Assembly: GCA_017506865.1 (NCBI GenBank)
Contig: JAFCMP010000001.1
Coordinates: 806,001-870,000, forward strand
Direction: 5' to 3'
DNA: 64,000 nt
DNA from: Tribonema minus
Lineage: Eukaryota > Sar > Xanthophyceae > Tribonematales > Tribonemataceae
The position numbers were made by a program, and so were the translations under genes. Under the pieces are notes generated by a model. That model searched no databases and was not told the DNA's origin. It was given only the letters and a program-made list of their open reading frames with translations. Of the stretch, positions 24,201 through 36,184 are shown piece by piece; position 1 is the stretch's first letter, and each line of letters opens with the position of its first letter.

Positions 24201-25859
24201 GGCTCTTACCACTCCGCGCAGCTCTGTGGCCCCAATGCGTTGAGGGGCGCGGGCGGGGCCTGACGCTCGCTTCGCTAGACGCGAAGACCGTGCCTATACA
24301 CACTGTAGGACTACAGAGAAAGCGCGGGCAACAGCAGCGCTCAGCTGAGCCACTCGCATCAACCACGTCCGCGCTCCCTGACTGGCGCGCCTCGCAGCAG
24401 CGTGAACAGCGCAGCTGCGCCCTCCGCGCGCGGCGCCGCGACTGGGGGGGCCTGCCTCCCGGCGTGAGAGCGCTGAGCCGAGCCCCAAACCTGAGCCTCC
24501 TGCCTCCGCTACCCTGCTCCGCGCCCCCAACCCCTTGCTTACGTGCTCACCGTGGCAGCGAGCAACCCCCCGCGACGACGCGGCCGTGTGCAGAGGAGGC
24601 GATCGTGAAGCGGGACTAACCTGAACAATCGACGCCTGCGCTGACGGGCTGCCCACGCGCGCGGCCGCGCGAACGCGCAGCAGGTGCTCGCGCTCCTCAC
24701 CTTGAACATCGCGCCAGCGCCGCCGTCTTGCGCCACGCCTGCCGCTTCGGACGCCTACCGCTAAGGCAAGGACTGCCTGAACGCGCGTCGGCTCGTCGTG
24801 CAGCAGCGCTCCGCGCGCTGAACGGCTTCCACTCCGTGCCGCTTTCCGGCCCTACTCGCGACCTGCGAACTCTCCGCAGCTGCTCGAGCCTAACTGCAAA
24901 CGTTCCAAACGCTGCGCGCGCGAGCGAGACGCGCCGTGCCGCGCCATGTGCGTATCGCGCCGCTTACCTATCGCATGTACAAGTTCAAGGGGGTGACGCA
25001 CCTGTACGCGCACCGCCTCGTCGCGCACGCGCTGCACGCTGAGCAGCCGCGCGAACGAGCTGCAGTTGCTGTCCATGCGCACGCACGTCATGCCCATGAT
25101 GATCGCCGTCGTGAGCAGGGCGCAGCAGATGGCGACGGGCCGGTTGCCGCCGCGCGCCCCCCCCCCCCCCTCGCACGCCTCCGCGTCGCCTATGTGGACG
25201 TACGCGTCGAGCACGACGAGGAAGAGCAGCGCCTCCAGCAGCAGCGGCAGCGGCAGCGGCGCGTGTATCGTGACGGTCATGAGCGCGAGGCAGTGGAGGA
25301 GGACGAGCGAGGTGATGAGGACGGTGTAGAACGCGCCGCTGCACGCGTTGCCGTTGCGCAGGTACACGTGCGCGCCCCACATGGCGATGATGAGCAGGTA
25401 CGCGTACATGGCGGGCTGCAGCACGTGCCGCATCGCCGCCACCTTGCGGGGCAGGGCTGCGAAGAGCACCAGGCCTATGACGCCGCCCACCAGCCCCAGG
25501 GCCCCTGCTGCGATGCCATTCGCCTCCCCCGACTCCGCCGAGGTCGTGGCCCATGCCAGCAGCACCGTGCCGATGCAGGCCGTCGCGAAGGCCATCAGTG
25601 GGAACATCATCGCCCGAACCGCCATCATGTAGGCATCGAACTGTTCTTGTATCACAGGGTCGTGGAATGCCATAGTAATCCGGCTGTAGGTTAGAGGCTT
25701 GTCTGCTCCACTAACAAGCTCCTGAGGGGTGTCTCCAAAGGCAGGTGCTACCCGGGCCGAGCTCTCTCCCCCTTTCTTGCTGCCGCTGAGACCAGCGCAA
25801 GCGCTGCTGCCTCGGCCCATGGAAGCAGCTGCGTACTGATTCTGCTGCCCTGCGCTCAT
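16536..25859 (-). CDS. Membrane hybrid histidine kinase with two receiver domains, eight exons
   Basis: Exons (minus): 25859-25002, 23115-22896, 21827-21439, 20662-20457, 19254-19098, 18534-18142, 17273-17015, 16664-16536; about 869 residues. Exon 1 encodes a Ser/Gly-rich N-terminus and about six membrane helices between residues 80 and 275. Exon 2 is the dimerisation/phosphoacceptor helix with TLHDVGTPL (His about 304). Exons 3-4 form the HATPase: YLSNAVKFTNEG (N box), RDTGIGI (G1), GGTGLGLWSVKKK (G2). Exons 5-6 hold receiver 1 (ILLVDN, VVVMDALQ) with a Gly/Ala/Pro-rich insertion; its conserved Lys is replaced (WTDPV). Exons 7-8 hold a canonical receiver 2 (LLIEDE, FTDIVMPVMDG, VSAN, SKP). 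Such kinases autophosphorylate on His and relay to Asp; the signal is unknown. Exon 6 needs a one-base shift inside the GC-rich insertion, and no GT-AG mini-intron repairs it, so a base error or real frameshift is likely. Confidence 0.93.
18953..18986 (+). repeat. Interstitial telomere-type repeat (TTAGGG)n
   Basis: TTAGGGTTAGGGTTAGGG followed by TTTAGGG sits in histidine kinase intron 5. Similar degenerate CCCTAA runs lie at 20160-20300, 20385-20450, 21243-21285, 21386-21430, 50951-51012 and 53020-53040, all in introns. Confidence 0.85.
19255..19665 (-). repeat. exon-edge echo array at histidine kinase exon 5 acceptor
   Basis: The real junction (minus: CTGCAG|GCCCGTGACGCGCGACA at 19254) is followed on the plus strand by six echoes at about 19310, 19372, 19441, 19508, 19572 and 19637, each a variant of CGCGTCACGGGCCTGCAGGT with GTAGGGGTATG-type spacer. 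Period about 63-69 nt. Only about 15-18 nt of exon are included. Confidence 0.92.
19960..20456 (-). repeat. exon-edge echoes and telomere-type repeats at histidine kinase exon 4 donor
   Basis: The exon 4 end (plus: CACCTGTTATCTACGAGCAG, TATGGTGTGGCGCGCGTCGC) is echoed almost perfectly at 20309-20370 (CACCTATTGTCTACGAGCAA, then ATGGTGTGGCGCGCGTCGCC) and poorly at about 19970-20003 (CATTGTCTGCGAGCATGATG). The spacer between real donor and echo is (CCCTAA/CCCTAG)n, that is TTAGGG-type repeats starting within ten bases of the donor. Confidence 0.88.
20663..21220 (-). repeat. exon-edge echo array at histidine kinase exon 4 acceptor
   Basis: The exon 4 start (plus: CGCGGAGCGCCGTCACCTGC) is echoed at about 20777-20805, 21030-21060 and 21190-21216. 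The units share GGCAGTTACATACTTCAACT with a near-perfect palindrome ATACTTCAACTTGAAGTAT (20686-20705, 21069-21088). Period varies (about 130-250 nt). Confidence 0.85.
21285..21438 (-). repeat. exon-edge echo at histidine kinase exon 3 donor
   Basis: About 95 nt of the exon 3 end plus donor (plus: AGAAGCGCACCTTCTTCTTG onward to GCGCGTGCGGTATGCC) is repeated at 21291-21384 almost base for base, except a small deletion around GCGAACTTCTGGAG. (CCCTAA)n separates it from the real donor at 21438. The low divergence marks a young event. Confidence 0.93.
21828..22240 (-). repeat. exon-edge echo array at histidine kinase exon 3 acceptor
   Basis: About 70 nt of the exon 3 start (plus: ATGCGGCGGCACTTGGTCTC, CACGAGCTCGCGCACGTTGG, AGCCGAGCCGCGGCCGCAGC) recurs at about 21877-21945, 22020-22092 and, diverged, 22170-22225. 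Spacers are (GAAT)n runs with AGTCAGTGATG. Period about 120-155 nt. Confidence 0.92.
22530..22895 (-). repeat. exon-edge echo array at histidine kinase exon 2 donor
   Basis: The real junction (plus: GCTCACCGCTGTAGTGCTTG at 22889, minus donor G|GTGAGC) is echoed at about 22555, 22644, 22725 and 22831, with downstream GGCGCAGTCTATCGCCTTGC matching exon. Three echoes keep the GTGAGC donor, extended as GTGAGCACTGCTG. Confidence 0.92.
23116..23300 (-). repeat. exon-edge echo at histidine kinase exon 2 acceptor
   Basis: About 85 nt of the exon 2 start (plus 23180-23265: GTGGCCAGCGGCGTGCCGAC through TGCGCACCTGCCGCGTGAGT) duplicates 23037-23120, with five or fewer differences seen by eye. The echo still encodes the phosphoacceptor helix in frame (HDVGTPLAT), next to (GAAT)n spacer. 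Confidence 0.95.
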
Positions 25860-26869
25860 TTTCACCGCTGCTAATATTATGTATCTCTTCACCAGTCATG
25901 TGCCGCTTCGCGCACCTGTTGTCGGTGGTGGCAGGTGCCATGAGGACGCATCGTGCACTGCTGCTGCTGTGCTCTACTTTGCCATTGCGAAATGGATTCT
26001 CAGTTCACCTTGCTCGGTGCTGCTGCTACGTCATTCAGGTATGGCTACAATTTTGACGTCATCTGCAATCTGGTGTGCCCCCCCCCCAAAAAATTACCTA
26101 CTCGAGATGTCAGCCGTTACGCGCGCAATGTTCCCCCTATTTTTTGGGGGGGGAATCAGAACACCCCCCCGAAGATGACCATGGTGGCATGATGCGTTGT
26201 CACTCATTGCAGATGTCATTGCGATACCTTGCACATTCACGGTGGAATGATGCCAACCTGATGCATGGCAGCACTCAGCACACAGTGCAGCGCAAAAAAA
26301 CTACAGCCAGAAAAACAGAGCTGTGTGTATATTTGAGGGCCTGTATGACGGGTCGACACTTCTGCGGGCGCACAGCAACTCATGATTAAATGTGCCCGGC
26401 TGTACATGCGACGGCCCAGCTGGACCGTCCGGTGCACCTAGAAGAGGTTCAGGAAAGTCCACTCCGCAACTTCAAGTATAACTACACCCCCCCCAAACAC
26501 CCCATCCCCCTGTCCTAACTAACTCCCCCCCAAACATGCGCGCCCCCCCTCTCAAAACTGTGCTGTAATCTTATTTCTCTCGAATGCAAGGGGGGGCGCC
26601 ATAAACGCGCCCCCGCTCACACTGCACGACGCACGCGGGCTAAAGGTACAGTTGCAAATTGTGCGTGCAAGCACACGCATGCGGGCTCGCAAAACCCAGA
26701 GCCAGCGCCAGAGTCAGAGTCAAAGTCGGCCCTGGCGTACGCAGCTCTGCGGTCACAAGCAAGCGCGCGGCCACGGCGCACACAGTAGCGTGCGCCGCAG
26801 TCGCACTCGCGCTCTATGACTGCAAAGGCGGCCACCTTGCACAGTGCTCAGCAGCGGCCGCCGCGGCTG
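25860..26869. other. intergenic, histidine kinase 5' flank to acyltransferase 3' flank
   Basis: No exon is supported. The left part should hold the promoter and 5' UTR of the minus-strand histidine kinase. The sequence is less GC-rich than its neighbours and has several short poly-C or poly-G runs (26079-26087, 26146-26153, 26488-26560). Confidence 0.4.
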
Positions 26870-27006
26870 CCGCAGACTCACTCGCTGCTGCCGTCGCCGC
26901 CGCTGCCAGCGCTGCCGCCGCTGCAGCTGCAACCTCACTTGCTGCTGCCGTCGCTGCCGGCGCCGCCGCTGCTGCCAGCGCTGCCGCCGCCGCCGCAGCT
27001 GCAGCC
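26870..27006 (-). repeat. echo copies of the acyltransferase gene 3' edge
   Basis: Plus-strand TCACTCGCTGCTGCCGTC, which carries the apparent stop codon (27007-27009), recurs at about 26877 and 26935 in units of 58-72 nt with GCCAGCGCTGCCGCC and GCAGCTGCA. On the minus strand each copy reads GGCAGCAGCGAGTGAG, which can be read either as a stop or as the donor GA|GTGAG. Confidence 0.7.
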
Positions 27007-30000
27007 TCACTCGCTGCTGCCGTCACCACTGCCGCCGCCGCCGCCGCAGCACGCGGCGCGTAGCACCGCGACGAGCGCGTCCGCAAACGCGGCGCCCATC
27101 GCGCGCCCCACGATCGGCTCCGCGAACTGGAACGTCATGCACAGGCGCCCGCCGACCGTGCCGCAGCTGAGCTGGTACAGCGAGCCCCACGGCGAGTGCG
27201 ACGTCGCGTAGTGGAGCGCGGCGACGCGCGCGCCCGTCGTCGCGGCGTGCGCGTAGCGCCCCATGTTGCTCACGCCGCACGTGTACGCGCGCCCTAGCGT
27301 CGCGGGGCGCCGCGCCTCGCGCTCGCACACGTCGCCGATCTCGATCGCGCGCATGCCCCAGTCAAAGACGGCGGCCGCCTCGCGCGCCGTGCCGGACGCC
27401 GCAAACGCCGCCATCTCGCCGCGCGCGCGCCGCGCCAGGCGCCAGAAGTCGCGCTCCGCGCCCGCGGCGCCGCTGACGAGCGCGCGGCCGCTGCGCAGCG
27501 CGGCGGCGGTGGTTTCGGGGGGTGCGGGGGTGCGCGCGGGTGGCGTGAGCAAGGAGTTTGTGTGTGGTGTATATTGTAGCGGAGATGTACGCGGTGGGAA
27601 TTCCGAGCCTGAGTGATGCGCGGGGGCGGCAGTGCTCAACTGGTGCCACGCGCAAGAGCGGTGGCGCTCAGCGCTGTCAGCTGAGCCGGCGATCCGTGGC
27701 GCCGCTCATGAGGCCGCCGCGCTGCATGCTTTCTACTGCAAAGTATATGTGAGAACGCTCAGGTCTTGCCAGCCAAGATGTGTGACAACGGAGACACGTG
27801 CCAGGGTTTCGCAGCTGCAGGATTACGCATACACTGCATCAGTAAGCTGTGGTGTGCGCAGTCGCTGTAGATACGCAGGAGCATTCCCGCGACGCAATCA
27901 CCGTAGCAAGTAGAATCTGCTGATGTACGTACATTGACAGAGTTCGTGCCTGCCCGCAACGAACATGACCAAGTTCTCCATCGCTGTGAGTGTACTCGAT
28001 CAGTGGCAGCTTGGGACTTCGGTGCAGCCTCTGACGGTCAGGCAGCACGTGCCAGCGGTGCTCTGGCTTGCACCAGCCGGCATGCAGCATGTCTGCCCAA
28101 CATAATGATGCCACGATCACAACGTTGCCATGATCACAAAGGCGCCATGATCACTAAGCTTGGGTAACCCAACCCTAACCCCCACCACTGTCATCCGTCT
28201 CTGCAAGCCAGACTGGCCTCAACGTCAGCCCACATGCCACTAGCGCTCGAGTCATGTCTTCCAAACATGCAGCAGGGGAGTCCTTACCAGCTGCAGAGTA
28301 CTCGTACGCGGAACACCTACTTGAACTGACGGCGCCACAGCCCGCGCCTGTGCAGCTCGCACGAGCCTCAAATGCGTTCACGCTCATGATCACGCACTTG
28401 ACAGGTCCGTCAGCTGCCACTGCGTGAGCTGCTGCAATGCGTGACTGGCCGGCCACTTCTGCGCAGAACACATTTGGAGCACATTGAAGTTGAAGTTATC
28501 CACAGGAGGGCGTTGAAGTTACTGTACCTGTTTGCAGGCAGCCCTGCCACCCAATCCATCGCGCCCCCCGCGCACGCGACTGCGCCTTCCGTCCAGTCCA
28601 GCGCCCGCGCCTCCGCCCCCCCGCCGTTCGCATTGGGCTTCCCCTGGTGCCCTGAAGGTCGCATGGTTGAAGTGTGCAAGAGCCAGAAGCAGGAAGTGAA
28701 AGAGCCAGGGTGAGCGCAATGATGGCGGTGACTGCAACTCAATGCTACCACGGGAGGCCTACAAAGGTCGCAGTACATCTGCGCAGCGTGCCAGGACGGG
28801 GTCATCAGCTACAGGTTGGACTGCGAGAAAACCACTTGGCGAGATCCCTTTGCGCGCGCAGCATGATTCGCACGCTCCCTGTGCCGCAAGCATTCGCGTC
28901 TGCACGCGAGATCAAGCCGAGCGCCCATTGAAAGCGCGTTTCACATTTAGGCACGCGCAACAACATGCACATGACATGGGCTTTGCGCAGATTTTGAGCC
29001 CCGGGAGGTTGACCATCACCATATGGACAACTGCACTGCCGTAATGGCCACACTATGCTTCAAAGTTGAATTGTGCGTCAGATTGGCAGCTGCGGCTGCG
29101 TGCTACCATCATCTGCTATGCATCCCTGTAAATGACGCCACCTCCTATGGCACAGCACTCCACACGATGGCTACATCACATTCAGGGCTGATGTTGTTTG
29201 TGTGCCATGCATGCAAACCACGCACTGAATATATGAACATACTAAGCCTTGCCTTGGCAGTACGCGCCCAAAAACCAAGCTCCAAGTCTGAGATCGGTCA
29301 CCACAAGTTGGCTGCTGCACATGCGCGGTTCATGCTGTGCTCCAGTACATGACAGTACACGCGCTGTACCGCAGTACACCGCATTACATGGACTGTGCCT
29401 ACATACCCCTGAGAGCCTCACGCAATCGGTATCATTTGGCACCATAGGTACTACATCCATGGACTGAAATGCGTGCATGGGCCTTGTGGAGCACTCTCTG
29501 CAGCGCGCAACACTAGTGTGTAGATGCGGCCACCGCGCGCACACCAACACTGCACCTGTGTTCATGTCGCGGTCACCGGCATTACAAACAGCAGAGCACG
29601 GTCAAAGTCTGGCCCTGCGACCAGGTGTGTAAGTGTGCACCAGAAGGCCGAGCGTCCGCTGCCCAAATGAGCTTGAAGACGGTCACGACCCGCACTGCTG
29701 CCGCTTCGGCGCGCGTCGCATCGTGGCACCGCCGGCGGCGCGTCACTCCCATGCACTGACACTTGATCTTGAGTCACTTCGGCGACGCCTGCGTACATAC
29801 ATACCTGGGGCGCCGGCGCCAAAGGGCCGCAGGTCCACCGCCAACAGGAACTTGTAGTTGTGCCACGCGTCGCTGCCGTCCGCGTGCGCCACGTCGCTGC
29901 ACGCCAGCAGCGCCGCCGCGCTGAGCGCTGCCGTGAGCGTCAGCCCCTTCTGCCTGCACGCCGCCAGCGCCGCCTGCAGCTCGTCCGCCTCTAGTGCGCG

Positions 30001-32291
30001 CACCTGAGGCGCCGATGACGCATTGCAGAGTAGTGTGGGATTGCGGCTGAAAAAGCGGCTTTGGGCAGGAGTGGCGTGCAAATTTAGTTGGCTTTGTTGT
30101 CAGGTGGGATGATGTTGTGGATGGAGCATGGGTGGTGGGTTCAGATAGAACAGGAGTTCAAGCATGGCTCCGAAGACCAACCCCATTCATCACAATACTA
30201 GACAGACAGTGAGCTGAACCGTATTGGCCAAAACCAGGACGCTGTTGGTCAATGCCAGGCACAGTGGTGCAGGCGTTTCAGCAAGCGCTTCCGTCAACAC
30301 GTGACTACCGATTGCCTCTGTTGACAAGCATATTGAAACCCACAAACAAGCACAGAAAAGTAGGCTTATCGTTGGATGTCAAAACGCAGGCATGCCTGCA
30401 TGCCAAGTCGTGTTAAAGCAAGGCAATTTACAATTCCCAGATGCTGCAAGTGCATACAAACATCATTTGAAACACGAGCAGAAGACCATCATTGAGGATA
30501 CCGAAAATGTTGAAAAAAAGCAGCATTGAATGTAGTCGCTTGGGCAGCGACATAAGACGCTACAATGCTACGCAAATGTAATCGTTAATAACCCAAAGTT
30601 TTTGTAACAAGCATCATTGTGCTGGTGATAGTACTGGTTGACAACCATTGTGATTTCTCAAGTGCTCAAAGATGTACATGTAGTAACACTTCGCCTCCAG
30701 ACAACAGAAGCGCAATGAAGTGCCGCCCCTGTGTCCACATCAGAAAAAGGTCGCCTTGCATGCTCACACAGGCGCAGGCTGCCATCGCCACACAGCATCT
30801 GTACGTCAACTAAATCGGCGCCAAAAAGAAGTTGAGTTCTACAGCAGCACCGGCTTCACGTCTCCTCCTGTCTCTTCACATCATGCGTTGGACCGCACGG
30901 TGTTCGCAGGCACGGGCATGTATGTGCGCTTCGCTGCCAGGTAGGTACGCGCGCATACGCACCTCGCAGATGGTGCGCCGCGCCTCGGGCGCGAACGCCG
31001 GCGTCGCGCGCCGCTCCGGCGGCGGCAGGTGGTCGTGCACGAGCCGCGGCCCAAACACGCCGCTCGCGGCCTGCTTGAGGAGGTAGCGCGCCGTGCCCAG
31101 CCCGAACTTCCCCGGCTCCGCCACGGTCGCGTCCTCGATGCTCGGCGGCAGCTCCGTGAAGGGCGGCGCGCACGCGGCGCTGAGCGCGGCCAGCGCCGCC
31201 GCGGGCGCGAGCCGCGGCGGCGCCGCGTCCGCCGCCGCCGCCGCGATGAGCAGCTCGTGCAGCAGCGTGTTGGCGCTCTTCTGGTCCTCGATGGCGTGGT
31301 TCATGGTGAAGACGAGCGCCGTGTGCGCGCGCGACGCGCAGCGGACGGCCTCCACGGCCCAGTTGGGGCCCGCGCGCCTGTCGAACTGCGCGTGCTCGAG
31401 CTGGTGCTCCATGCGCGCATGCCACGCGGCCTGGAACGGTGCGCCGTCCTCGTGGCGAACGCCGGTGCCCCTCGTGCCCGCCCCCTGCTCGGGGGTTATG
31501 ACCCTGTAGGCCAGCTCCTCCAAACTATCGCATTCTGACTCCACGAACCGGAGCGGGTCCGCATCAACGGGGCTCGTGCGGATAGTTTCCATGACCACCT
31601 CCTCAGGCAGTCCTGCGCCCTGTATGCTGGCGCGCAGCATAGGATGGCGGGCCAGCAAGGCGACGATTCCCGCGTGCAGCGCCGTCGGGCTTACATCCCC
31701 TTGCACCACCGCAACCCAGACGTGGGGTGTAGATAGTATGTTACTGCCCATCCGCTCCTTGGCAAGCATCTTTTCGAACGAGCCCAGGACTCTGCTCTTG
31801 AAGGGTGGGGGCTTGGGCACTCCCAGCTTCGGCCAGGGGAAGTTTGTGTCCAAAGCTGGGAGTAACCGATCTGCGTGAAACCGCGGCGCGTGGTGCGGCG
31901 CGGGCACGGGAATGTGCCCAGCGTAGCCTTTTCTTCGAGCCGGCGCTATCGCCGCCGCTGCGTGTGCGCCGGGCATCTGCAGGACGGCAGTGGCGGTCTC
32001 CAAAGCCTGCAGCACCGAGCTCCAGGCTCCGTCCGTGGTGTTTGTGTGTACCGCTATGGTGTCCACCCAGTTTCCACCCACATGCAGCTGCGAGGTGGAT
32101 GCGGATGCGGCCCTGCCGTGCTGATGCCGCTGCCGCCATGGTGCTGGCGGTGCAGTGCTTTGGTGAAACGAGCATGTTGTTTTGTGCTGACCCCCTGGCA
32201 AGACTGCTGGCGTGTAGCTGCTGCCCTGCGCCGAGAAGGCAAGCAGGAGCCCAGCCAGCCTGCCTCTTCTTCTCAATGGCCGCGCCTCCAT
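27007..32291 (-). CDS. CoA-dependent acyltransferase (condensation/alcohol acetyltransferase fold), four exons
   Basis: Exons (minus): 32291-30963, 30003-29805, 28651-28528 and 27490-27007, all phase-consistent; 711 residues. The fold is that of chloramphenicol acetyltransferase-type enzymes. The catalytic HxxxD lies in TMNHAIEDQ, the structural motif in FLLAVDLRPFG, and the C-terminal half has FWRLARRARGEM, SNMGRY and LSCGTVGGRLCMTFQFAEP. Before the domain are about 150 residues of low conservation that start MEARPLRRRGRLAGLLLAFS, possibly a signal or transit peptide. These enzymes move an acyl group from CoA to an alcohol or amine; the substrate here is unknown. The longer open frame to 32351 starts with TTG, so I use the ATG at 32291. 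The 3' end may be a stop (27007) or a donor, because the same string is echoed downstream. A divergent neighbour starts 167 bp away. Confidence 0.85.
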
Positions 32292-32458
32292 CGCCACGCC
32301 TGAGGTGCCCCAACACCCTGTCCTGGCAGAAAATCGGGATCCCAGCGACAAGTTGAAGCTGGATTTGGCATTAAATCCCGCCTATTAAGCGGTTTGTCAC
32401 CTGCTTGGAAAAAAAAAAGTGAGCTGATCGATCGAGGCATCAGCTTTGACCAGCGATC
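32292..32458. promoter_or_regulatory. Shared bidirectional promoter, acyltransferase / SAP-Cys gene
   Basis: 167 bp lie between the two divergent ATGs. It contains an A-rich run (32409-32418) and GATCGATCGA. Position is the only evidence. Confidence 0.45.
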
Positions 32459-35400
32459 ATGGCTTCCAACGCCTTCAGACATCGTGGGTCGCGTCTCGTC
32501 AAGGTCGACCGAGACGCAGAGAGTCTGCTTGTTCACGATATTCAGCATGACTCAGTCGAGTGGATACACCCTCCTCCGGCATCAGTAGTTTCGGGCAGCG
32601 ACTGGCAAAGACGCGCCTTAGAGTGGGCCAGGAGCATGGGCATAGTAGTACCAGATGACCTCTCTGGCAATCCTGCCACCACCGCCCCCAAGAGCGCTGG
32701 CGGTGGCTTCTTTTCGAAGGGGTTCCTGCTAGGCAAGCCCAAGAAGGCCGGCTCATCATCACCAACCCGACCTCCTGCGCCCAAGGATGTCACCAATGTG
32801 GCCCTGAGCGTGGCCCAGGCGCCGCAAGGACCTGGCGGCAGCGGTAACGTGCCGATTGCTGCTCCCGCGGTCGTTGCTGCCCCAGTCGCTGTGCCCTCTG
32901 CCGTTGAACAAGACGACCCAGGCAGCACGAGCAGCGATAGCGAAGCGGAGGAAGAATCCAGAGAGGCGCCAGAAGCCAGCGATGCCACGGCTGGCAGTGC
33001 GACTGCAGGTGCTGCTTCTGGCAAAGGGTCCAGGAGCAGCAGGCGAAAGAAACAGCAGAAAAAATCGCAGAAGAAGAACAAAAAAAAGACTAAGCGGGCC
33101 GCTCCCTCCGCAGCCGTGACGCCCCTGCCGCCCCCCCCTCCAAAGGCATTCCGTTTCGGTGCTGTAAGGGTCATAGAGTGCCATCGCGATGTGGGCGGGT
33201 GCGGCGTGCCAAGCGACGGATCCTGGGGGCTGGCACTGGGCGACAAGATCGGCGTAACGGCTATGTCCCTGGAGGCCCATGAGTCACTGCGGGCCGCTCG
33301 ACTCGCGGAGAGGGCGAGTCACCTGTCGAAACGTGAGCGCAAGCTGTGCCGGGGCGAAACGCGGCAGTGGGACTACAAGGGGATTGACTACGGCAAGAAC
33401 CCCCTGTTTGGGCGCCTCAGCGAGAGAGGTATGTGTGCACCGATGCTCTAGCGCTGCGCTGCGCCGCGTGAGTCGGTGTTCTGTTGCAGCGGCATTTACC
33501 TTGTGAAATCAGCTTGCAGCGACAGGAGCATGAATCGGTCACTTGGCCACTTGCGGCCGCCCCACATACGACATGCTGCAGAGATCCTAGATCGCTCAAT
33601 CACCATGTGCAAGACATCTGGAGGGCTTTGGCGTCCGCGCAGCTCAGCTCATTGCCGTGGCGCATTCAGCAGTCAGTACCATTTGACCTTTTCCGAAGTT
33701 GTTCCTCAGGGACTGGTTCATCACGTGCTCTGCCTTTCAGCAGGTGTCGGTCGCTGGACAGGCTCGCTACATCATGATGTGGCTGGCTCTCTGCTGTATA
33801 CTAACGCTTGAGAGCGTCCCAAAGTTCGCACAACACTACTCACATGAACAGCCGCTCGCTGCCATTCTGCAGAAAGAAAGGAGCTGCTGCTGACATCTGT
33901 GGCTGGGGAGGGCGAGGAGGGGGAGCTGGGGGAGTATCACAGCCTGAGCACGGAGTTTGCAGAGCGGTCTAGAGACCTGGTGAGCTGTGCTGCAGATGGG
34001 CAGCAGTGCTCTGCAGTGTGTTCACGCCAAATGTTGAAGTTTGTGGGCCCTGGCCATTTGACTTGCTCTTCGCAGCAGGAGTATTGAGTGTAAGAGCTCG
34101 CTCTAAGTTTCGTTCTGCTGAAGCGCTGCATGAGAGGCGAGCGTCCGCTGCTGCGTTGGCCGCTGTACAAGGCAACACCCTTGTACAGACCAACACGGGA
34201 TAATGCTGAAATGGCTGGTCGCCTCTGTGAGCCAGCAGCCGGTGCAAGCTCTGCGCTTGATGCAGTGCTCAGCTGATGCCTCTGCGGTACTGTCATGTGC
34301 TGGCGGAGGCAGAACCTGATGATTCAAGTGTTCCACCCCGCGTTGCAGTCATGAAAGCTTTCAACAACAAGGGCTTACTGCGCCAAGCTGCCTGCATCGC
34401 AGACAGCGGTGCTGTTGTGTCGCGTTCCAGTTCTGTTTTCAAGTTATGAGCACTGATGAGGAGTTGTCACATGGCCTTGCGTGCATACTCAGCCTTGGCA
34501 ATGTCTGTGTACCGCAGACGATGCTTTTCCGCAAGCAGATGGCTGACTTAGCGCACGTTTGCTGCCGGTGCTATTGAGTCGTCCTCAAGTAGGGTTAGGA
34601 TCTGCATGTGCAGCAGTGCTCATACCACTCTGTCTCTCAGCAATGTGGCTTAGCATCGTTGTCTATATGCACATGTGGCGCGTGTGCAGCGCAGCGCATA
34701 GCGCAGCGCTCGCAGCAGTGCTCTTGAGACTATGTACGTCTATCACATGTAGCTCATATTGCTACCTTTACATATAGTGGCGCGCGCATGGCATCAAGCA
34801 GGGGAGCTGGATCACTCACAGCAGTGCTCACATCACCAGTAATGTCACTAGTATGTACCTTATGTCGCTACATGTACAGTGTTGCTCATATTGCCATGTA
34901 TGCATGTGGATATTCGTGTGACGCAGTGCAAGGAGCTGGACCACCTGCGGCACGCCAGGGCCAGCAACGGCGGCTGCTCGTGCGCGCCCATTAAGAACAT
35001 TGACAAGCTGTCGCTGGCGGTGAGTGCCCCCGCGCTGTTGTAATGGCAACAGACTGTTACGCAGCTGCGCCAACACAAAAGTCCTGGCACGGGGCACATG
35101 CGGGGGGGAGTAGGTTGCGTTGCCGCACACAGCGCAAGCAGTCAACGTGCTTCCCGATTTGCATGAAGTCGAGACAAGCACAGCGCCCCCCTCAACGCTC
35201 ACTAACCCCAACTTGAACACATGTCTCCCGAGAGCTCAAATCTACGGTGACATTCACTACTTTGTGCATCGCTTGACGCCGCCATCGGCTGCGTTGTTGT
35301 GACTGTTGAGCACTGCCTTGGAATGCTGCTGTGTTTGTTGAGCGCTGCCGCCAGTCGCTCCAATTGCGGAGCGCCGCTGCCAGCCTGCGCTGTCCTCAGT

Positions 35401-36135
35401 CCTTCCGCCTCGCAGCGCGAGCAGCTGGCATCTCTGCGAGTGCTGTCAGCTTCTAGCTCATGCGCTTGAGCACTGTCGTTGGTACACCACATGGCTCCCG
35501 GGCCACCGTATTCTGTCAGAGGCGACTCACTCAATGCCAATCACCGCGTGTCGAGGTCCTTGACGCCGAGCGCTGCTGTGCCTCGAGCGGCGCAACGCTC
35601 GCAGCAGAAGCCGCGTGCGTGTTGGGCGCGCGCGGCGCCCGCAGTAAGCGCTCGCACACGGTCGCCAGTTCTCACAACGCAGTGTACATCATGCATGTAT
35701 GCGGGCCCGACGGCGGCAGCGCCGATGCCCAACGCTGAGCGCTGCCACCGTACGTGCTCTCCTCACCTGCGCAGCGCATCAAGGAGGAGCTGCGCGCGCG
35801 CGGCCTGCCGGCGCAGGGCCCCAAGTCGGAGCTCGCGCGCGCGCTGCGCGGCGCCGTCGGCGCCGCCCTGTGCGACACCAAGAACTGCGAGTGCGCGCGC
35901 AACGGGCTGCAGTGCCAGGCGGACGTGTGCCGCTGCTGCGCGTGCGGCGGCGGGCACGGCGCGCGCAGCGGCGGCGGCGGCGGCGGCAAGTGCGCCAACG
36001 CGCTCGGCGTGTACGCGTACAAGGAGGCCAAGGTGACGCAGTACAGGGCGCCTTTTGTGACGGCGCGGCCCGTGGAGTGGGACCACGGTGCGTGCGACAC
36101 CGCCGGCTGCGCGCTGTCCGCGCAGGACGGCGGCA

Positions 36136-36184
<49 letters not shown>

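Noticed and set aside
32292..32351. N-terminal extension of the acyltransferase to 32351
   Set aside because: The extended frame starts with TTG; the first ATG is at 32291. The same reasoning excludes extensions of the kinase (61488) and RRM gene (41919).
34313..34354. Alternative last exon of the SAP-Cys gene (NLMIQVFHPALQS, stop)
   Set aside because: It is in phase with exon 2, but joining exon 2 to 34927 gives a continuous Cys/SAP domain that fits the family better. It could still be a minor isoform.
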